Shown here one piece after another: positions 6,779-15,166 of a stretch of 64,000 nucleotides of DNA; position 1 is the stretch's first letter; each line of letters begins with the position of its first letter. The notes under the pieces were generated by a model. It was not told where the DNA came from and ran no database searches. It saw only the letters and a program-made list of their open reading frames with translations. The stretch comes from Paenibacillus sp. GSMTC-2017 (GTDB lineage Bacteria > Bacillota > Bacilli > Paenibacillales > Paenibacillaceae): assembly GCF_016019935.1 (NCBI RefSeq), contig NZ_JAECMT010000002.1, forward strand, positions 1-64,000. Reading direction: 5' to 3'. A program made the translations under genes and the position numbers.

Positions 6779-8533
6779 TTATTTCTTCGTTTTAGGACGT
6801 ATTTCGTACACGGATAAAGAACCTGAAGTTTCATTTGCGACTAAGAGAAGTGGGGTTCCTGTTGGACTTTTGTCTGCCTCTACAATATGAAGGCCTTCCG
6901 GTCCAAGATCCTGTTCTGTATCGGCTACGGCAAAATTGCGATCATTTGTATAGGTTACATATTGTGCAGCTTTAGGATTCGTGACATTATAGGTCATTAT
7001 CCCACCTACTCGCTCTAAGCTAACAAAGGCATATTGCTGACCGAACAACTTCGCAACTTTAACATCCTCCGGCTCAGGACCTTTACTTGTACTGCGCTTA
7101 TCTTTGGAGTCTGACTTTTCATTATCTGAGTTGAAACCTGTAGGAAATTGTTTAGCAATAATTTGCTCAAAAGAATCTCCGCTATCAAAGACAGGACCAT
7201 CATCGAAGTTTTCAACGTCCCAAATAGAGAACGATCGTGCCCCGAAAGTGTAAAGCGCATCATGTACTGCCGTTCCAGTTTCCCCGTTCAACACGTCAAA
7301 TGGTGCAGTTGATACTTTTAATTTACCTAGTTTATCCTCGGTTAAACTTTCTTTGACGAGCAGATCTAATTGTTCTTGGGTATAGCCTTTATAATGATCG
7401 GCATTCAGTTTCAGCAGAGACATATCAAGTTTGCCGACTGTAGTCTCCTCGCTCCATTTGTTAGGAGTAGCATAATCTCTCGAGTCTCCTTCATTCGCTG
7501 AAACTAAGTACGTTTTACCGTTTGCGCTATAAAGTGTTATGCCATCAGGCATATAAGTGCCTAACAAAGGCCAATTTTTAATATTAACTCCGCCATCCTT
7601 GTCGGAGACATCTAATCCATTGCCAGGTAAAGAGTGATCTTTATAACCTAAACCATTCACATGTACAAATGATTTACGATTTAAATCTAATTTTGCAATC
7701 GCATTGTTTTCTTGGAGCACAACGTAAGCGAATTTACTACTTGCATCTACCGCTATATACTCAGGTTCGAAGTCTGTTGCCCAGTTGTTGCCGTTTGGCG
7801 TAGATGTACTCTTCTGATACTCGCCATTTTGGTGCGGGTATATACGAACGTTTTGATCGATTTGACTTTCTTTTACTGACTGGAATGTTACATCTGTTAC
7901 GTGTTGTTGCTTAATTGTGCCTGCAGCACCAGATACTGTTATGATTGATACCGATCCGAGAGGATCTACTGCATAATCATCTGAAGGCTCTCCTTCATTT
8001 GCAACAACAAGCTTTTTCCCATCAGGTGTGAATGAAACCATATCAGGGTGGTATCCAACTTCAACTTTGTTAATATACTTGCCGTTTTTGTTAAAGAATG
8101 CGATATGTCCTTTTAACGGTTTTTTGTTAACGACAGCAACTGCCAGAAGGTCATGTTTTGGATGAATGGCAATAGAAGTAACGTCATCAAATGCGGGTTC
8201 ACCTAACTGTTGGATGAGGATCTGCTGGTTTTTTGAAAGAGCGGTAACCTTTTTGGATGTATTTGTTAGTCGAGATAAATCTAATATATCAATTGACCGC
8301 TTGTCCCCATTTACGGCAAACACTCGTTTTGTTGCAGCATCGTAAACGGATATTTCCACACCATTTTTACCGATAGCCTCTTTTCCTGAGTTATAACGGG
8401 CAATCTTGTGTAAAGTTAATTCATTAGTAGCTGTGTAGCGGTTGTTCACAGAGACAGCATTAACGGATATCGTTCCTGCTAACATTGTTGTTGTAAGTAA
8501 TAATACAATGAATGACTTCTTCCATTTTGACAT
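6779..8533 (-). CDS. Secreted choice-of-anchor I-type beta-propeller protein
   Basis: A 584-residue exported protein. A signal peptide (residues 1-27, KKSFIVLLLTTTMLAGTISVNA) is followed by propeller-like repeats with HPKHDLLAVAVV, TPDGKKLVVANEGEPSDDY and VSANEGDSRDY, the last two characteristic of the choice-of-anchor I / LVIVD-like family often found beside extracellular phosphatases. No membrane anchor or sortase signal is visible, so it is probably released. Start choice: the ATG at 8533 has GAGGAGATT eight bases upstream. The earlier in-frame ATG (8551) lies before that ribosome binding site and would encode it as KRRL. Confidence 0.8.
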   Translation of the reverse strand: MSKWKKSFIVLLLTTTMLAGTISVNAVSVNNRYTATNELTLHKIARYNSGKEAIGKNGVEISVYDAATKRVFAVNGDKRSIDILDLSRLTNTSKKVTALSKNQQILIQQLGEPAFDDVTSIAIHPKHDLLAVAVVNKKPLKGHIAFFNKNGKYINKVEVGYHPDMVSFTPDGKKLVVANEGEPSDDYAVDPLGSVSIITVSGAAGTIKQQHVTDVTFQSVKESQIDQNVRIYPHQNGEYQKSTSTPNGNNWATDFEPEYIAVDASSKFAYVVLQENNAIAKLDLNRKSFVHVNGLGYKDHSLPGNGLDVSDKDGGVNIKNWPLLGTYMPDGITLYSANGKTYLVSANEGDSRDYATPNKWSEETTVGKLDMSLLKLNADHYKGYTQEQLDLLVKESLTEDKLGKLKVSTAPFDVLNGETGTAVHDALYTFGARSFSIWDVENFDDGPVFDSGDSFEQIIAKQFPTGFNSDNEKSDSKDKRSTSKGPEPEDVKVAKLFGQQYAFVSLERVGGIMTYNVTNPKAAQYVTYTNDRNFAVADTEQDLGPEGLHIVEADKSPTGTPLLLVANETSGSLSVYEIRPKTKK

Positions 8534-8636
8534 AATCAATCTCCTCTTCATTATTATTAACCGACTTACATCTTCAGCTTAAAATACTTATGTAATGAGA
8601 GTATAAATGATAATTGAAAATATTGTAAACCAAAAA

Positions 8637-8650
8637 TTAAAGCGCTTACA
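8637..8650 (-). promoter_or_regulatory. Near-match catabolite responsive element
   Basis: TGTAAGCGCTTTAA on the minus strand, one mismatch (position 13) from the cre consensus TGWNANCGNTNWCA, about 105 bp before the secreted propeller gene. Confidence 0.35.
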
Positions 8651-8727
8651 CTCAAACGAAGTTTAAACTTCACATTTATATGAAAATAAGTGTTGTAAAC
8701 CACAATAAACGCAAGCGATGTTTTCAT

Positions 8728-8795
8728 AAAAAAACCTCCCAGCAAAAGTCTATCGTCCATGCTTTCATGAACAATGAACATTTACTACTGGAAGG
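8728..8795 (-). terminator. Composite terminator of the hemerythrin/Cys-rich operon
   Basis: On the minus strand an outer stem CCTTCCAG/CTGGGAGG (8795-8788/8742-8735) encloses an inner stem GTTCATG/CATGGAC (8772-8766/8761-8755) and is followed by seven T (8734-8728). It lies 36 nt past the Cys-rich gene. The GGGAGG and a following ATG mimic a 53-codon gene, but the T-run makes a terminator the better reading. Confidence 0.65.
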
Positions 8796-8830
8796 AAAAC
8801 GGCCACACTATTGTATATAATTGATGTCTG

Positions 8831-9022
8831 CTATTCCGCATAGAGGGTCAACAATTGTGCAGTCGTTAACTGCTCCTCTAAATCTTCTTTTTTAAGAAGA
8901 CCCTTCTCTTCCCAACACGTTATACATTTTTCTTCTGTATCACATTTATGCGCCTCGGGACATGTATAACAATACTGAATCATATTTTTAGTAATGACAT
9001 CAGGTCTAATAAGTTCTTTCAT
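8831..9022 (-). CDS. Small cysteine-rich protein
   Basis: 63 residues with GGAGG eight bases before the ATG. Cysteines at 18, 21, 27, 33 and 36 form a pattern C-x2-C-x5-C-x5-C-x2-C, suggesting a small metal or iron-sulfur site or redox cluster. No family recognised. It follows the hemerythrin-like gene by 60 bp on the same strand, and one terminator ends both, so they are probably cotranscribed from the promoter with the Fnr-like box. Confidence 0.65.
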   Translation of the reverse strand: MKELIRPDVITKNMIQYCYTCPEAHKCDTEEKCITCWEEKGLLKKEDLEEQLTTAQLLTLYAE

Positions 9023-9082
9023 AGTAGATAACCTCCAACAACTTTTTTTGAAAAGCTATAATCTAATTTCAATCGATTTTAT

Positions 9083-9661
9083 CTATGAAAATAAGTAATC
9101 TATATCCGTCAATATTTGATTGGCTAAAGGGAAAATAAGTTCTTCCTCCATTTGAAAATGCCCGCTTAGAATGAAGCAACCTTGAGTCAATTGATTGCAG
9201 CCCTCCTTCAGCTTTTCCTTAAGTCTGAGATCTGAACAATCCTTATCGATCTGCATAACAGCAATTAAAGTGCGACTCACTTGCAAAAAGGATTCAAAAA
9301 ACTGTAGTGCCAGCTCGTGATCCTTTTCCAGAACCCAAAGTGATGGCAGAATAGTTGGTTCAGTTGACTTTCTAAAGTATCTTGAGAATACAGGAAACAA
9401 TTCCTCATCTTCCCACTTCGAATGATGTTCCAGATCCAGGAGCATCGCTTCCGCATGTTGACGTAGATTTTTTAGCATTTGCAATGTACCATATCTGCCT
9501 GAACTGGAAGCAGTTCGTATACTGAGCTCGCACAAAATGCTGCATTTTGCTTTCAACTTTTCATGTTCTTCCTCAAGTCGTATAGCCAATTGCATAAAAG
9601 TGCTTGGCCTTGCAGCATTGATGGGGTCCAGTAGCGCTACTTTTGATTTGGTAACTAACAT
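9083..9661 (-). CDS. Hemerythrin-like HHE domain protein
   Basis: A 192-residue four-helix protein. Histidines and glutamates fit a diiron site: EEHEKL, LEHHSKWEDEELFPVF, LEKDHELALQFF and SGHFQMEEELIFPLA. Such proteins store or sense oxygen or NO, or repair iron-sulfur centres (compare ScdA/RIC). The start is the ATG at 9661, seven bases after GGAGGTG; the GTG further upstream would put the binding site inside the gene. An Fnr-type box 70 bp upstream suggests induction without oxygen. Confidence 0.8.
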   Translation of the reverse strand: MLVTKSKVALLDPINAARPSTFMQLAIRLEEEHEKLKAKCSILCELSIRTASSSGRYGTLQMLKNLRQHAEAMLLDLEHHSKWEDEELFPVFSRYFRKSTEPTILPSLWVLEKDHELALQFFESFLQVSRTLIAVMQIDKDCSDLRLKEKLKEGCNQLTQGCFILSGHFQMEEELIFPLANQILTDIDYLFS

Positions 9662-9732
9662 TACTTTCACCTCCACTAGTCATCGTCTATCTCTCTATAG
9701 TTAGAATTATAGAAGGTACTGGAGTGATACAC

Positions 9733-9748
9733 TGTGAGAAAGGTCACT
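9733..9748. promoter_or_regulatory. Fnr/CRP-type box upstream of the hemerythrin gene
   Basis: TGTGA-N6-TCACT, one mismatch from the Bacillus Fnr consensus TGTGA-N6-TCACA, about 72 bp before the start at 9661. Confidence 0.6.
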
Positions 9749-9892
9749 TTTAGATAACAAAAGAGATTCACGATCTAACGAGTGTCTAATAATAGTCACA
9801 TTTGTTCTGGGACTGTACAAATGACAAAAGACCTGCCTATCCTTGGAGACAAGGAAAGCAAGCCTTTGATTAAAATGCTGGAAAAGGATCTC

Positions 9893-11029
9893 TTATGTCA
9901 GCGTATTTGCAAAACGAGAAATCGAAAAGGGAGATATATCAAAGTCTGTTTTCCCTTGAATAGTGAGGTCCGCTAATATCTCCCCTACGACGCTAGCAAA
10001 CTTAAATCCATGTCCCGAGAAGCCCCCAGCAATTAGTACGTTGGAATAGTGCGGATGATGGTCAATGATGAAGTTTTCATCGGGTGTCATTTCGTATTTA
10101 CATACAGCTCCTTTAAGAACTTTACCTGCTGCCCTTGGGAAAAATGATTCCATAGCCCCTCGAAGATCATCTTCGTCATGGGAAAAATAACCAAAAGGCT
10201 CAAATGGATGGTTCGGACTCCAAAGTTGTCCAGCATCATGTCTGCCAATTTTGACACCTGAGCCATTTAAACTAGGAAACCCATAGTAGCTCCTTTCTCC
10301 ATCACCAATTGTAAATCCAGGGAACTGATTGTAATCAAATAGGGATTCATCCCCTTCGAACCAAGCTACAGCTTTGCGGAGTGGTCTAACTGGAAGGTTA
10401 ATGAAATGTGAAACAGTACCAAACCAAGCACCCATACTCATGATGAGCTTTGCAGCTCTGAACGAACCTTTATTTGTAGTTACAGTCACAGATTCGTCAG
10501 CTGTTTCAATGTTCGTAATAGAAGTATTTGTAAGCAATTGAGCGCCACTAAGCAATGCTTGATCCCGATAGGCTTGGACAACCTTTTCGCTGAATAAAAA
10601 ACCTGCGTTTGGTTCGTATAATCCAGTATAATGATCAGGGAGATGTATCCCTCTCCATCGATGTTTTATTTCATCAGCATTCAGTATTTCGACTTGTATT
10701 TGATGATTATTTGCATGAATGAGCTTTTTTTCAAGCACCTGTGAACCACTTTCCCCCATATTAAGTACTCCTGAGCGAATGAACAAAGATTGGTTGCTTA
10801 ATTCCTCTAGCTCCTTCCATAAGTGGTCTGCTCGAATGGCCATTTTCGTGTAGGTTGGATGTCCAGCATACACATGTCGCATAAGACGAGTATCACCACT
10901 ATGGCTCCCAGATGAATGAGGAGGATCAAAGGCATCGATCAGCAACGTTTTTACACCTTGTTTCGTTAAATAGTATCCAGCGCTTATTCCCATCGAACCT
11001 GCACCTGCAACAATAACGTCATAATTCAC
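9893..11029 (-). CDS. FAD-dependent N-methyl amino acid oxidase (SolA/monomeric sarcosine oxidase family)
   Basis: 378 residues, normal length for N-methyltryptophan oxidase and monomeric sarcosine oxidase. The N-terminal Rossmann motif is GAGSMGISAGYYL, the FAD ribose region reads LLIDAFDPPHSSGSHSGDTRL, and a cysteine near residue 310 (GAVCKYEMTPDENF) is in the position that binds FAD covalently in the family. It demethylates N-methyl amino acids, giving formaldehyde and peroxide. The start is GTG (11029), with AGGGAG about 12 bases ahead. Single gene; exact substrate not determined. Confidence 0.85.
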   Translation of the reverse strand: MNYDVIVAGAGSMGISAGYYLTKQGVKTLLIDAFDPPHSSGSHSGDTRLMRHVYAGHPTYTKMAIRADHLWKELEELSNQSLFIRSGVLNMGESGSQVLEKKLIHANNHQIQVEILNADEIKHRWRGIHLPDHYTGLYEPNAGFLFSEKVVQAYRDQALLSGAQLLTNTSITNIETADESVTVTTNKGSFRAAKLIMSMGAWFGTVSHFINLPVRPLRKAVAWFEGDESLFDYNQFPGFTIGDGERSYYGFPSLNGSGVKIGRHDAGQLWSPNHPFEPFGYFSHDEDDLRGAMESFFPRAAGKVLKGAVCKYEMTPDENFIIDHHPHYSNVLIAGGFSGHGFKFASVVGEILADLTIQGKTDFDISPFSISRFANTLT

Positions 11030-11172
11030 TTAATCTTCTCTCCCTCTTATCCGATTAGAACCTTTATTTACAATAGGAAATGTGAGATTTTTAGTAAGTT
11101 ATTCTAGTTACATCACATATTAATTATGGACAACTTTAAAGTCAACCGTTTTGTAAGCTTTGTTATTTACGC

Positions 11173-11201
11173 AAAAAAAGAAGCTGATCACAGTCAGCTT
11201 C
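11173..11201 (-). terminator. Terminator after the 31-residue gene
   Basis: Stem GAAGCTGA/TCAGCTTC (11180-11187/11194-11201) followed on the minus strand by seven T. Confidence 0.8.
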
Positions 11202-11253
11202 CCTTCTTAAATGTTATTTCAACGTACATGTAATTGAAATAGTAATTTTGTCT

Positions 11254-11349
11254 CTAGTTATTATCATACTTAGCCATATGGTCAATTCCGATTTTCACCA
11301 ATATGCCTCCGCCAACCATAGTAATTGCCAAAATGATCATATAAACCAT
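11254..11349 (-). CDS. 31-residue single-pass membrane microprotein
   Basis: An open frame of 31 codons with AGGAG at good distance before the ATG (11349) and its own intrinsic terminator 53 nt downstream. The product has one hydrophobic helix (MIILAITMVGGGILVKIGI) and a polar tail HMAKYDNN. No family recognised. Support is the ribosome binding site, the membrane segment and the terminator, since nothing else in this gap explains the latter. Confidence 0.55.
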   Translation of the reverse strand: MVYMIILAITMVGGGILVKIGIDHMAKYDNN

Positions 11350-11499
11350 TGGATCATCACTCCTTTAAAGATTACGATATTGTCTTTCTTGTCTCAATTT
11401 TAAACAAATTCACTCAAGCTGGAACCATCCAATTCGAATTATATTTGACCATCCAATTTCACGGTCTCGACACATTTATTATGTATCATTGAAGGTGCT

Positions 11500-12654
11500 T
11501 CAATCTTTCATTTGTCCCTTCATTCCTCGAATATGGTTAGCAGCAACTCCAACAAGTAATGCCCAGACAGGAGCGGAGATGCCAAGCCATTGTATATTCA
11601 TTACAGCAACGACGAATGTCAATATAGCAGGAACGTTCCAACTTTTGAGAGTAAAAGTGGATTTAACGCTGTTAATAAAAATACCGAGTAAAGAAAATGC
11701 TGTTATCAAGGCTACAAAATGTGAAGGCATCAATTTAATGAGGGCAATAACTTTCCACGCTAACAATCCAAAACAAATAACTAAGACGCTTGACACAATT
11801 GCAGCCCCATATCTATTTTCTTTGGGACCAGCCTCTTTGCTACTGCAAATTGCACTCATCATCCCTCCGACATTCGCCGCATGACCTCCAAAACATGCAA
11901 CCATCATATTTGCCACACCAGAAGCAATCATCGTTTGGTTCACCGGAGGATCATATTCATTACTTTTAAGTGCAGCAAGTCCGACAGCCATATCATTGCT
12001 CATTACGAGTAGTGAAAGCGGGATTGCGATGGAGAAAAATGCTGACAACGAGAAATCAGGAATTATTGGTATTGGTAATATAACTGCTGAACTCACCATT
12101 TGTGGAAAGTCGTATTCAATAAATAAACCAGCGAGGCCCAGAATAAGTGCCCATATTGCGGGTGGCAAAATCTTAGTTATTTTTGGTACTAAGAAATACC
12201 CTGCTACTGCCATAAGTCCCGAAATTGGCATATTGACAATCGATGGTGCGATCTTAAGTACATAAGGAAGGAGTAATCCTGCCAGTAGGGCATCTATAAT
12301 CGACTTTGGTACTACGTTTAAAGCTTTGGCAAATAATCCGGTATACCCCGCTATCAAGATAATAGCTCCAGACATTAAAAAGCCTCCAGCTAAATGGGCA
12401 AAAGAGAAGTTTGCTGCAATCGTTCCTATAAAAGCGACTCCAGTTACGGAGTGGGCTCCTGCGAATGGCATTTTATATCGAAGTGCCAAATATAAATTAA
12501 GTGCTCCTCCAATAATATAAATCGCTGCAAACCATGATATGAGCTGGACTTGGGATAACCCTGCCATTTCCGCTGCTTGTACAACTAATATTGCTCCACC
12601 TGTACAGGGGAGTAAGGCCGACATTAGCCCCGCTGTTATGTTTTTTATACTCAT
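11500..12654 (-). CDS. BenE-type benzoate/H+ symporter family transporter
   Basis: A 384-residue integral membrane protein with 11-12 predicted helices. The pattern at the start (LPCTGGAILVVQAAEMAGLS), GAHSVTGVAFIG, and CFGGHAANVGGMMSAICSS match the BenE family of aromatic acid symporters. Length is typical. AAAGGA lies just ahead of the ATG. No aromatic degradation genes are nearby, so the real substrate may differ. Single gene. Confidence 0.8.
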   Translation of the reverse strand: MSIKNITAGLMSALLPCTGGAILVVQAAEMAGLSQVQLISWFAAIYIIGGALNLYLALRYKMPFAGAHSVTGVAFIGTIAANFSFAHLAGGFLMSGAIILIAGYTGLFAKALNVVPKSIIDALLAGLLLPYVLKIAPSIVNMPISGLMAVAGYFLVPKITKILPPAIWALILGLAGLFIEYDFPQMVSSAVILPIPIIPDFSLSAFFSIAIPLSLLVMSNDMAVGLAALKSNEYDPPVNQTMIASGVANMMVACFGGHAANVGGMMSAICSSKEAGPKENRYGAAIVSSVLVICFGLLAWKVIALIKLMPSHFVALITAFSLLGIFINSVKSTFTLKSWNVPAILTFVVAVMNIQWLGISAPVWALLVGVAANHIRGMKGQMKD

Positions 12655-12775
12655 AGCTGTCCTTTCAGGGGTAAATCAACCCTAGTTTTCATATTATTAT
12701 TCCTTTAATAGTATAGCAATTTTACAGTGAATAAACCCGCCAATTTTAAGGAATGAATGCCATCCAAAACTATGA

Positions 12776-12806
12776 TATAATTGCATTAAATCTATATTTA
12801 ATGCAA
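12776..12806 (+). promoter_or_regulatory. -10 element and perfect operator-like dyad of the recombinase gene
   Basis: TATAAT (12776-12781) is directly followed by an 11-bp perfect inverted repeat TTGCATTAAAT-ctat-ATTTAATGCAA (12781-12806) over the expected transcription start, 32 bp before the recombinase ATG. This position fits a repressor operator. Confidence 0.6.
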
Positions 12807-12837
12807 CTTCAGTTGTAAGCGCAGAAATGGACGTGAG

Positions 12838-13773
12838 ATGGTGACTAATGTGAAAGATCAATACGAAAAAGAGAAACAATTATTTACAATTTATATGAAA
12901 GATAGGGAATATTCCAAGGATACCCAAAATGCATATCTTCACGATCTCAAACATTTTTTGAACAATCTTTATGGCAAAGAAATTACTGAAGTAACAAATT
13001 TCGATGTGATGAATCATCTTACAAAAGTTCGTGAGTCAGGAGCGGGTGCAAGATACCGGAATCGATGCCAGTCCTCCATCCGACTGTTTTACAAAGTAAT
13101 GATTAAATTTAATGTTGCTACTTCTAATCCAGCTATGGATATCGAAAAGGCGAAAGTAGATAAAAATAAAAAACCAACCTATTTGGAAAAAGATCTTTTA
13201 GATTCGTGTACTGCGCTTGTTACTGGGAAATATCAGATTCGTGATGTTACGATAGTTGCTTTGATGGCGTATGCTGGGCTTCGCGTAAGTGAAATTGTGA
13301 AGTTAAATGTGATGGATGTTACGGGAACGACGATTGGGGTTCGTGGAAAAGGTGATAAGTGGCGGTACATCCCTCTTCCTACTGAGATTATAGAGCTAAT
13401 TGAGGTGTATCAAACGGAGAGGATTGAACCTCGTAATAAAAAGGATGAAAATGCGCTGTTCGTCTCGCAGTTTGGTCGTCGAATTAGTAAACGAATGGTT
13501 CAGAATGTAACAGAAACAACGTTTAAAGCACTCATCAAAGAGAACCCTCAACTTAAAGGGATGCAGCTTTCTTCCCATAAACTGCGCCATTCTTTTGCGA
13601 CGGACCTTTTGCGAAATGGTGTAGATTTAAGGGCTGTGCAGGAGCTACTTGGTCATGAGGATATATCAACAACACAAATATATACGCATGTATTAGATGA
13701 AACGAAGCAACGTGCAATGAGCAAAGTACGGCCTTCATTGCCAAACTTACAGACGAGTCGAAAAGTACAATAG
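12838..13773 (+). CDS. Xer-like tyrosine recombinase
   Basis: A 311-residue tyrosine recombinase with all catalytic residues: R149 (GLRVSE), the lysine in GKGDKWR (about 171), H247 and R250 ([11 protein letters not shown]), H273 (LGHEDISTT) and Y282 (QIYTHV). The N-terminal SAM-like core-binding domain is intact. The C-terminal block is very close to XerC/XerD. It is followed by three tandem dif-like sites within 225 bp and three more over 8 kb, which are its probable targets, alone or with the host XerD. The ATG at 12838 has only a weak binding site (GGACGTGAG). Confidence 0.9.
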   Translation: MVTNVKDQYEKEKQLFTIYMKDREYSKDTQNAYLHDLKHFLNNLYGKEITEVTNFDVMNHLTKVRESGAGARYRNRCQSSIRLFYKVMIKFNVATSNPAMDIEKAKVDKNKKPTYLEKDLLDSCTALVTGKYQIRDVTIVALMAYAGLRVSEIVKLNVMDVTGTTIGVRGKGDKWRYIPLPTEIIELIEVYQTERIEPRNKKDENALFVSQFGRRISKRMVQNVTETTFKALIKENPQLKGMQLSSHKLRHSFATDLLRNGVDLRAVQELLGHEDISTTQIYTHVLDETKQRAMSKVRPSLPNLQTSRKVQ

Positions 13774-13799
13774 GTCTTTTGACCTCTTGTACTTTTTTT
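13764..13799 (+). terminator. Terminator overlapping the recombinase stop
   Basis: Stem 13764-13776/13781-13793 (one mismatch) followed by TTTTTTT. The TAG stop codon (13771-13773) lies inside the 5' arm. Confidence 0.85.
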
Positions 13800-13857
13800 G
13801 TTTATAATTATGGGGGCTTGAGTTTGTTTCTATCAATTTATAGAAATTATTCATTTG

Positions 13858-13885
13858 TGTTTACATAATAAAAATTACGTATATA
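13858..13885 (+). other. dif-like recombination site A
   Basis: Left arm TGTTTACATAA, 6-bp spacer TAAAAA, right arm TTACGTATATA. The left arm matches the XerD half of B. subtilis dif (AGTTTACATAA) at 10 of 11 positions. First of three tandem sites after the recombinase. Confidence 0.65.
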
Positions 13886-13906
13886 ACAGCATGAGTTTGC
13901 GATAAT

Positions 13907-13934
13907 TGTTTACATAACTATAATTACGTAACAT
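13907..13934 (+). other. dif-like recombination site B
   Basis: TGTTTACATAA, spacer CTATAA, right arm TTACGTAACAT. Same orientation, 49 bp after site A. Confidence 0.65.
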
Positions 13935-13967
13935 TGACAATGAAGCATCCAATGTGACCTGAATTAT

Positions 13968-13995
13968 TGTTTACATAATTTTAATTACGTAGTAT
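13968..13995 (+). other. dif-like recombination site C
   Basis: TGTTTACATAA, spacer TTTTAA, right arm TTACGTAGTAT. Same orientation, 61 bp after site B. The rest of the 13.8-14.16 kb gap holds only the terminator of the kinase genes. Confidence 0.65.
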
Positions 13996-14110
13996 TTAAA
14001 ATAGAGGTAACTTATTTTGTAATTCTATTGCAGCTGACACCATCATTTAGTACTTAGTAGATTCCCTTTGCTATTGCATCTTTTCCTTAAAAAAACTGTA
14101 AATAACGCAG

Positions 14111-14141
14111 CAAGGCTGCCAAATTAAACTTGGCAGCCTTG
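14111..14141 (-). terminator. Terminator of the kinase pair
   Basis: 11-bp stem CAAGGCTGCCA/TGGCAGCCTTG (14111-14121/14131-14141), 18 nt past the stop. A half copy of the same hairpin is at the duplication junction near 15139. Confidence 0.7.
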
Positions 14142-14158
14142 TGATTTTACATAAAAAC

Positions 14159-15139
14159 CTAAATATCTCGTTTCTCATATTCAAAAGGTTCTTCACACGA
14201 GTAAATATCATCGAAAAATCCCAAATATGGAAGATCATCTTCCAAGCATTTTATAGCATATAACAGCGCTTCTTCGGACATCAAATCTTCGCCGTTTCGA
14301 ATATCCTGGATTTGACTTAAAACATATTCCATATGGATTGCTTTTATAAATAAAGGCAACATATTCAGCATTGAATCTTCGATCTTGGTTTCGGATCGAT
14401 ATCCCTCAAGGGCTGTTTTAAAATAATTATCCATAAACGCTTTTCGTTTACTGGCGTCTGGTTCAAATTGTATCCAGCCTACGCCATTCCACCAGAGCGT
14501 TGCTAGGTCAAACATATACCATCCGAAACATGAATTATCGAAATCATATACTGTTATTTGCCCGGTATCAAAGTTAATCATGTAATTTCCATCGTTGTAA
14601 TCAGTATGAATCATACCAAATGATTCTAGGTCCCTATCTAATCCTTCTAAGGTTTCAAAGAGCTCGTGTAGCTTCTTCTTAAGAAGGGAGAAGGATTCAG
14701 GAATCAGATTATCAACAACATCAGCATTGAATTTATCAAAAACATTAAACCGACGCTGAACAGGCGTGTATTCTTTCGACAGTTGATGCAATTTCCCTAG
14801 AACTTTCCCACAATTATAATAATATTCGGTAATCGGTGCTCCGTCCCGGTACCTATAATTATTATCCACAAACATTTTTCCCACTGCCTTATTAAACAAG
14901 CATACAAAAAAGGAGTAATTATTATGAGTGATCTCTTCCAAAAGAGTCCCGTTCCTAGAAGCGACTACATCCGAGACACTTCCTCCGTGCTCGAATAAAT
15001 ATCTTACATACTCAACTTCTCCAAGAAAATCATCCCTAGTCCTGTCGGGTAAGAAAGCAATTCTAATTATTTTTGCACGAGCGCCATCTTTTTCACAGCT
15101 ATAGATTAAATTCCGTCCTCCGATATGTGGATTTACTTG
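14159..15139 (-). pseudogene. 5'-truncated copy of the phosphotransferase gene
   Basis: A second copy of the adjacent APH-family kinase. The frame is open from QVNPH (about 15139) to the stop at 14159 and aligns with the intact copy from its codon 18 onward, keeping the catalytic IHTDYNDGNY and DFDNS motifs. The first ~17 codons and ribosome binding site are missing. Instead, codon Q is joined directly to the half terminator of the upstream copy. Internal ATG/TTG codons could give a shorter 260-residue product (from 14941) lacking the ATP-binding N-terminal sheet, so activity is unlikely. It arose by tandem duplication with a CAAGT microhomology. Confidence 0.75.
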
Positions 15140-15166
15140 GCAGCCTCGTTGTTTTACATAATAAAT

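Noticed and set aside
8566..8781. A 71-codon minus-strand open frame with GGGAGG before an internal ATG
   Set aside because: The GGGAGG is the 3' arm of a terminator hairpin followed by seven T, and the product shows no domain pattern. Kept as terminator.
9782..9976. A 64-codon plus-strand frame overlapping the amine oxidase 3' end
   Set aside because: Starts at GTG without a ribosome binding site and runs antisense into a clear gene.
13858..13995. The three tandem sites as a short CRISPR array
   Set aside because: Repeats are imperfect dyads with 6-bp variable centres, spacers are of unequal length and there are no cas genes.
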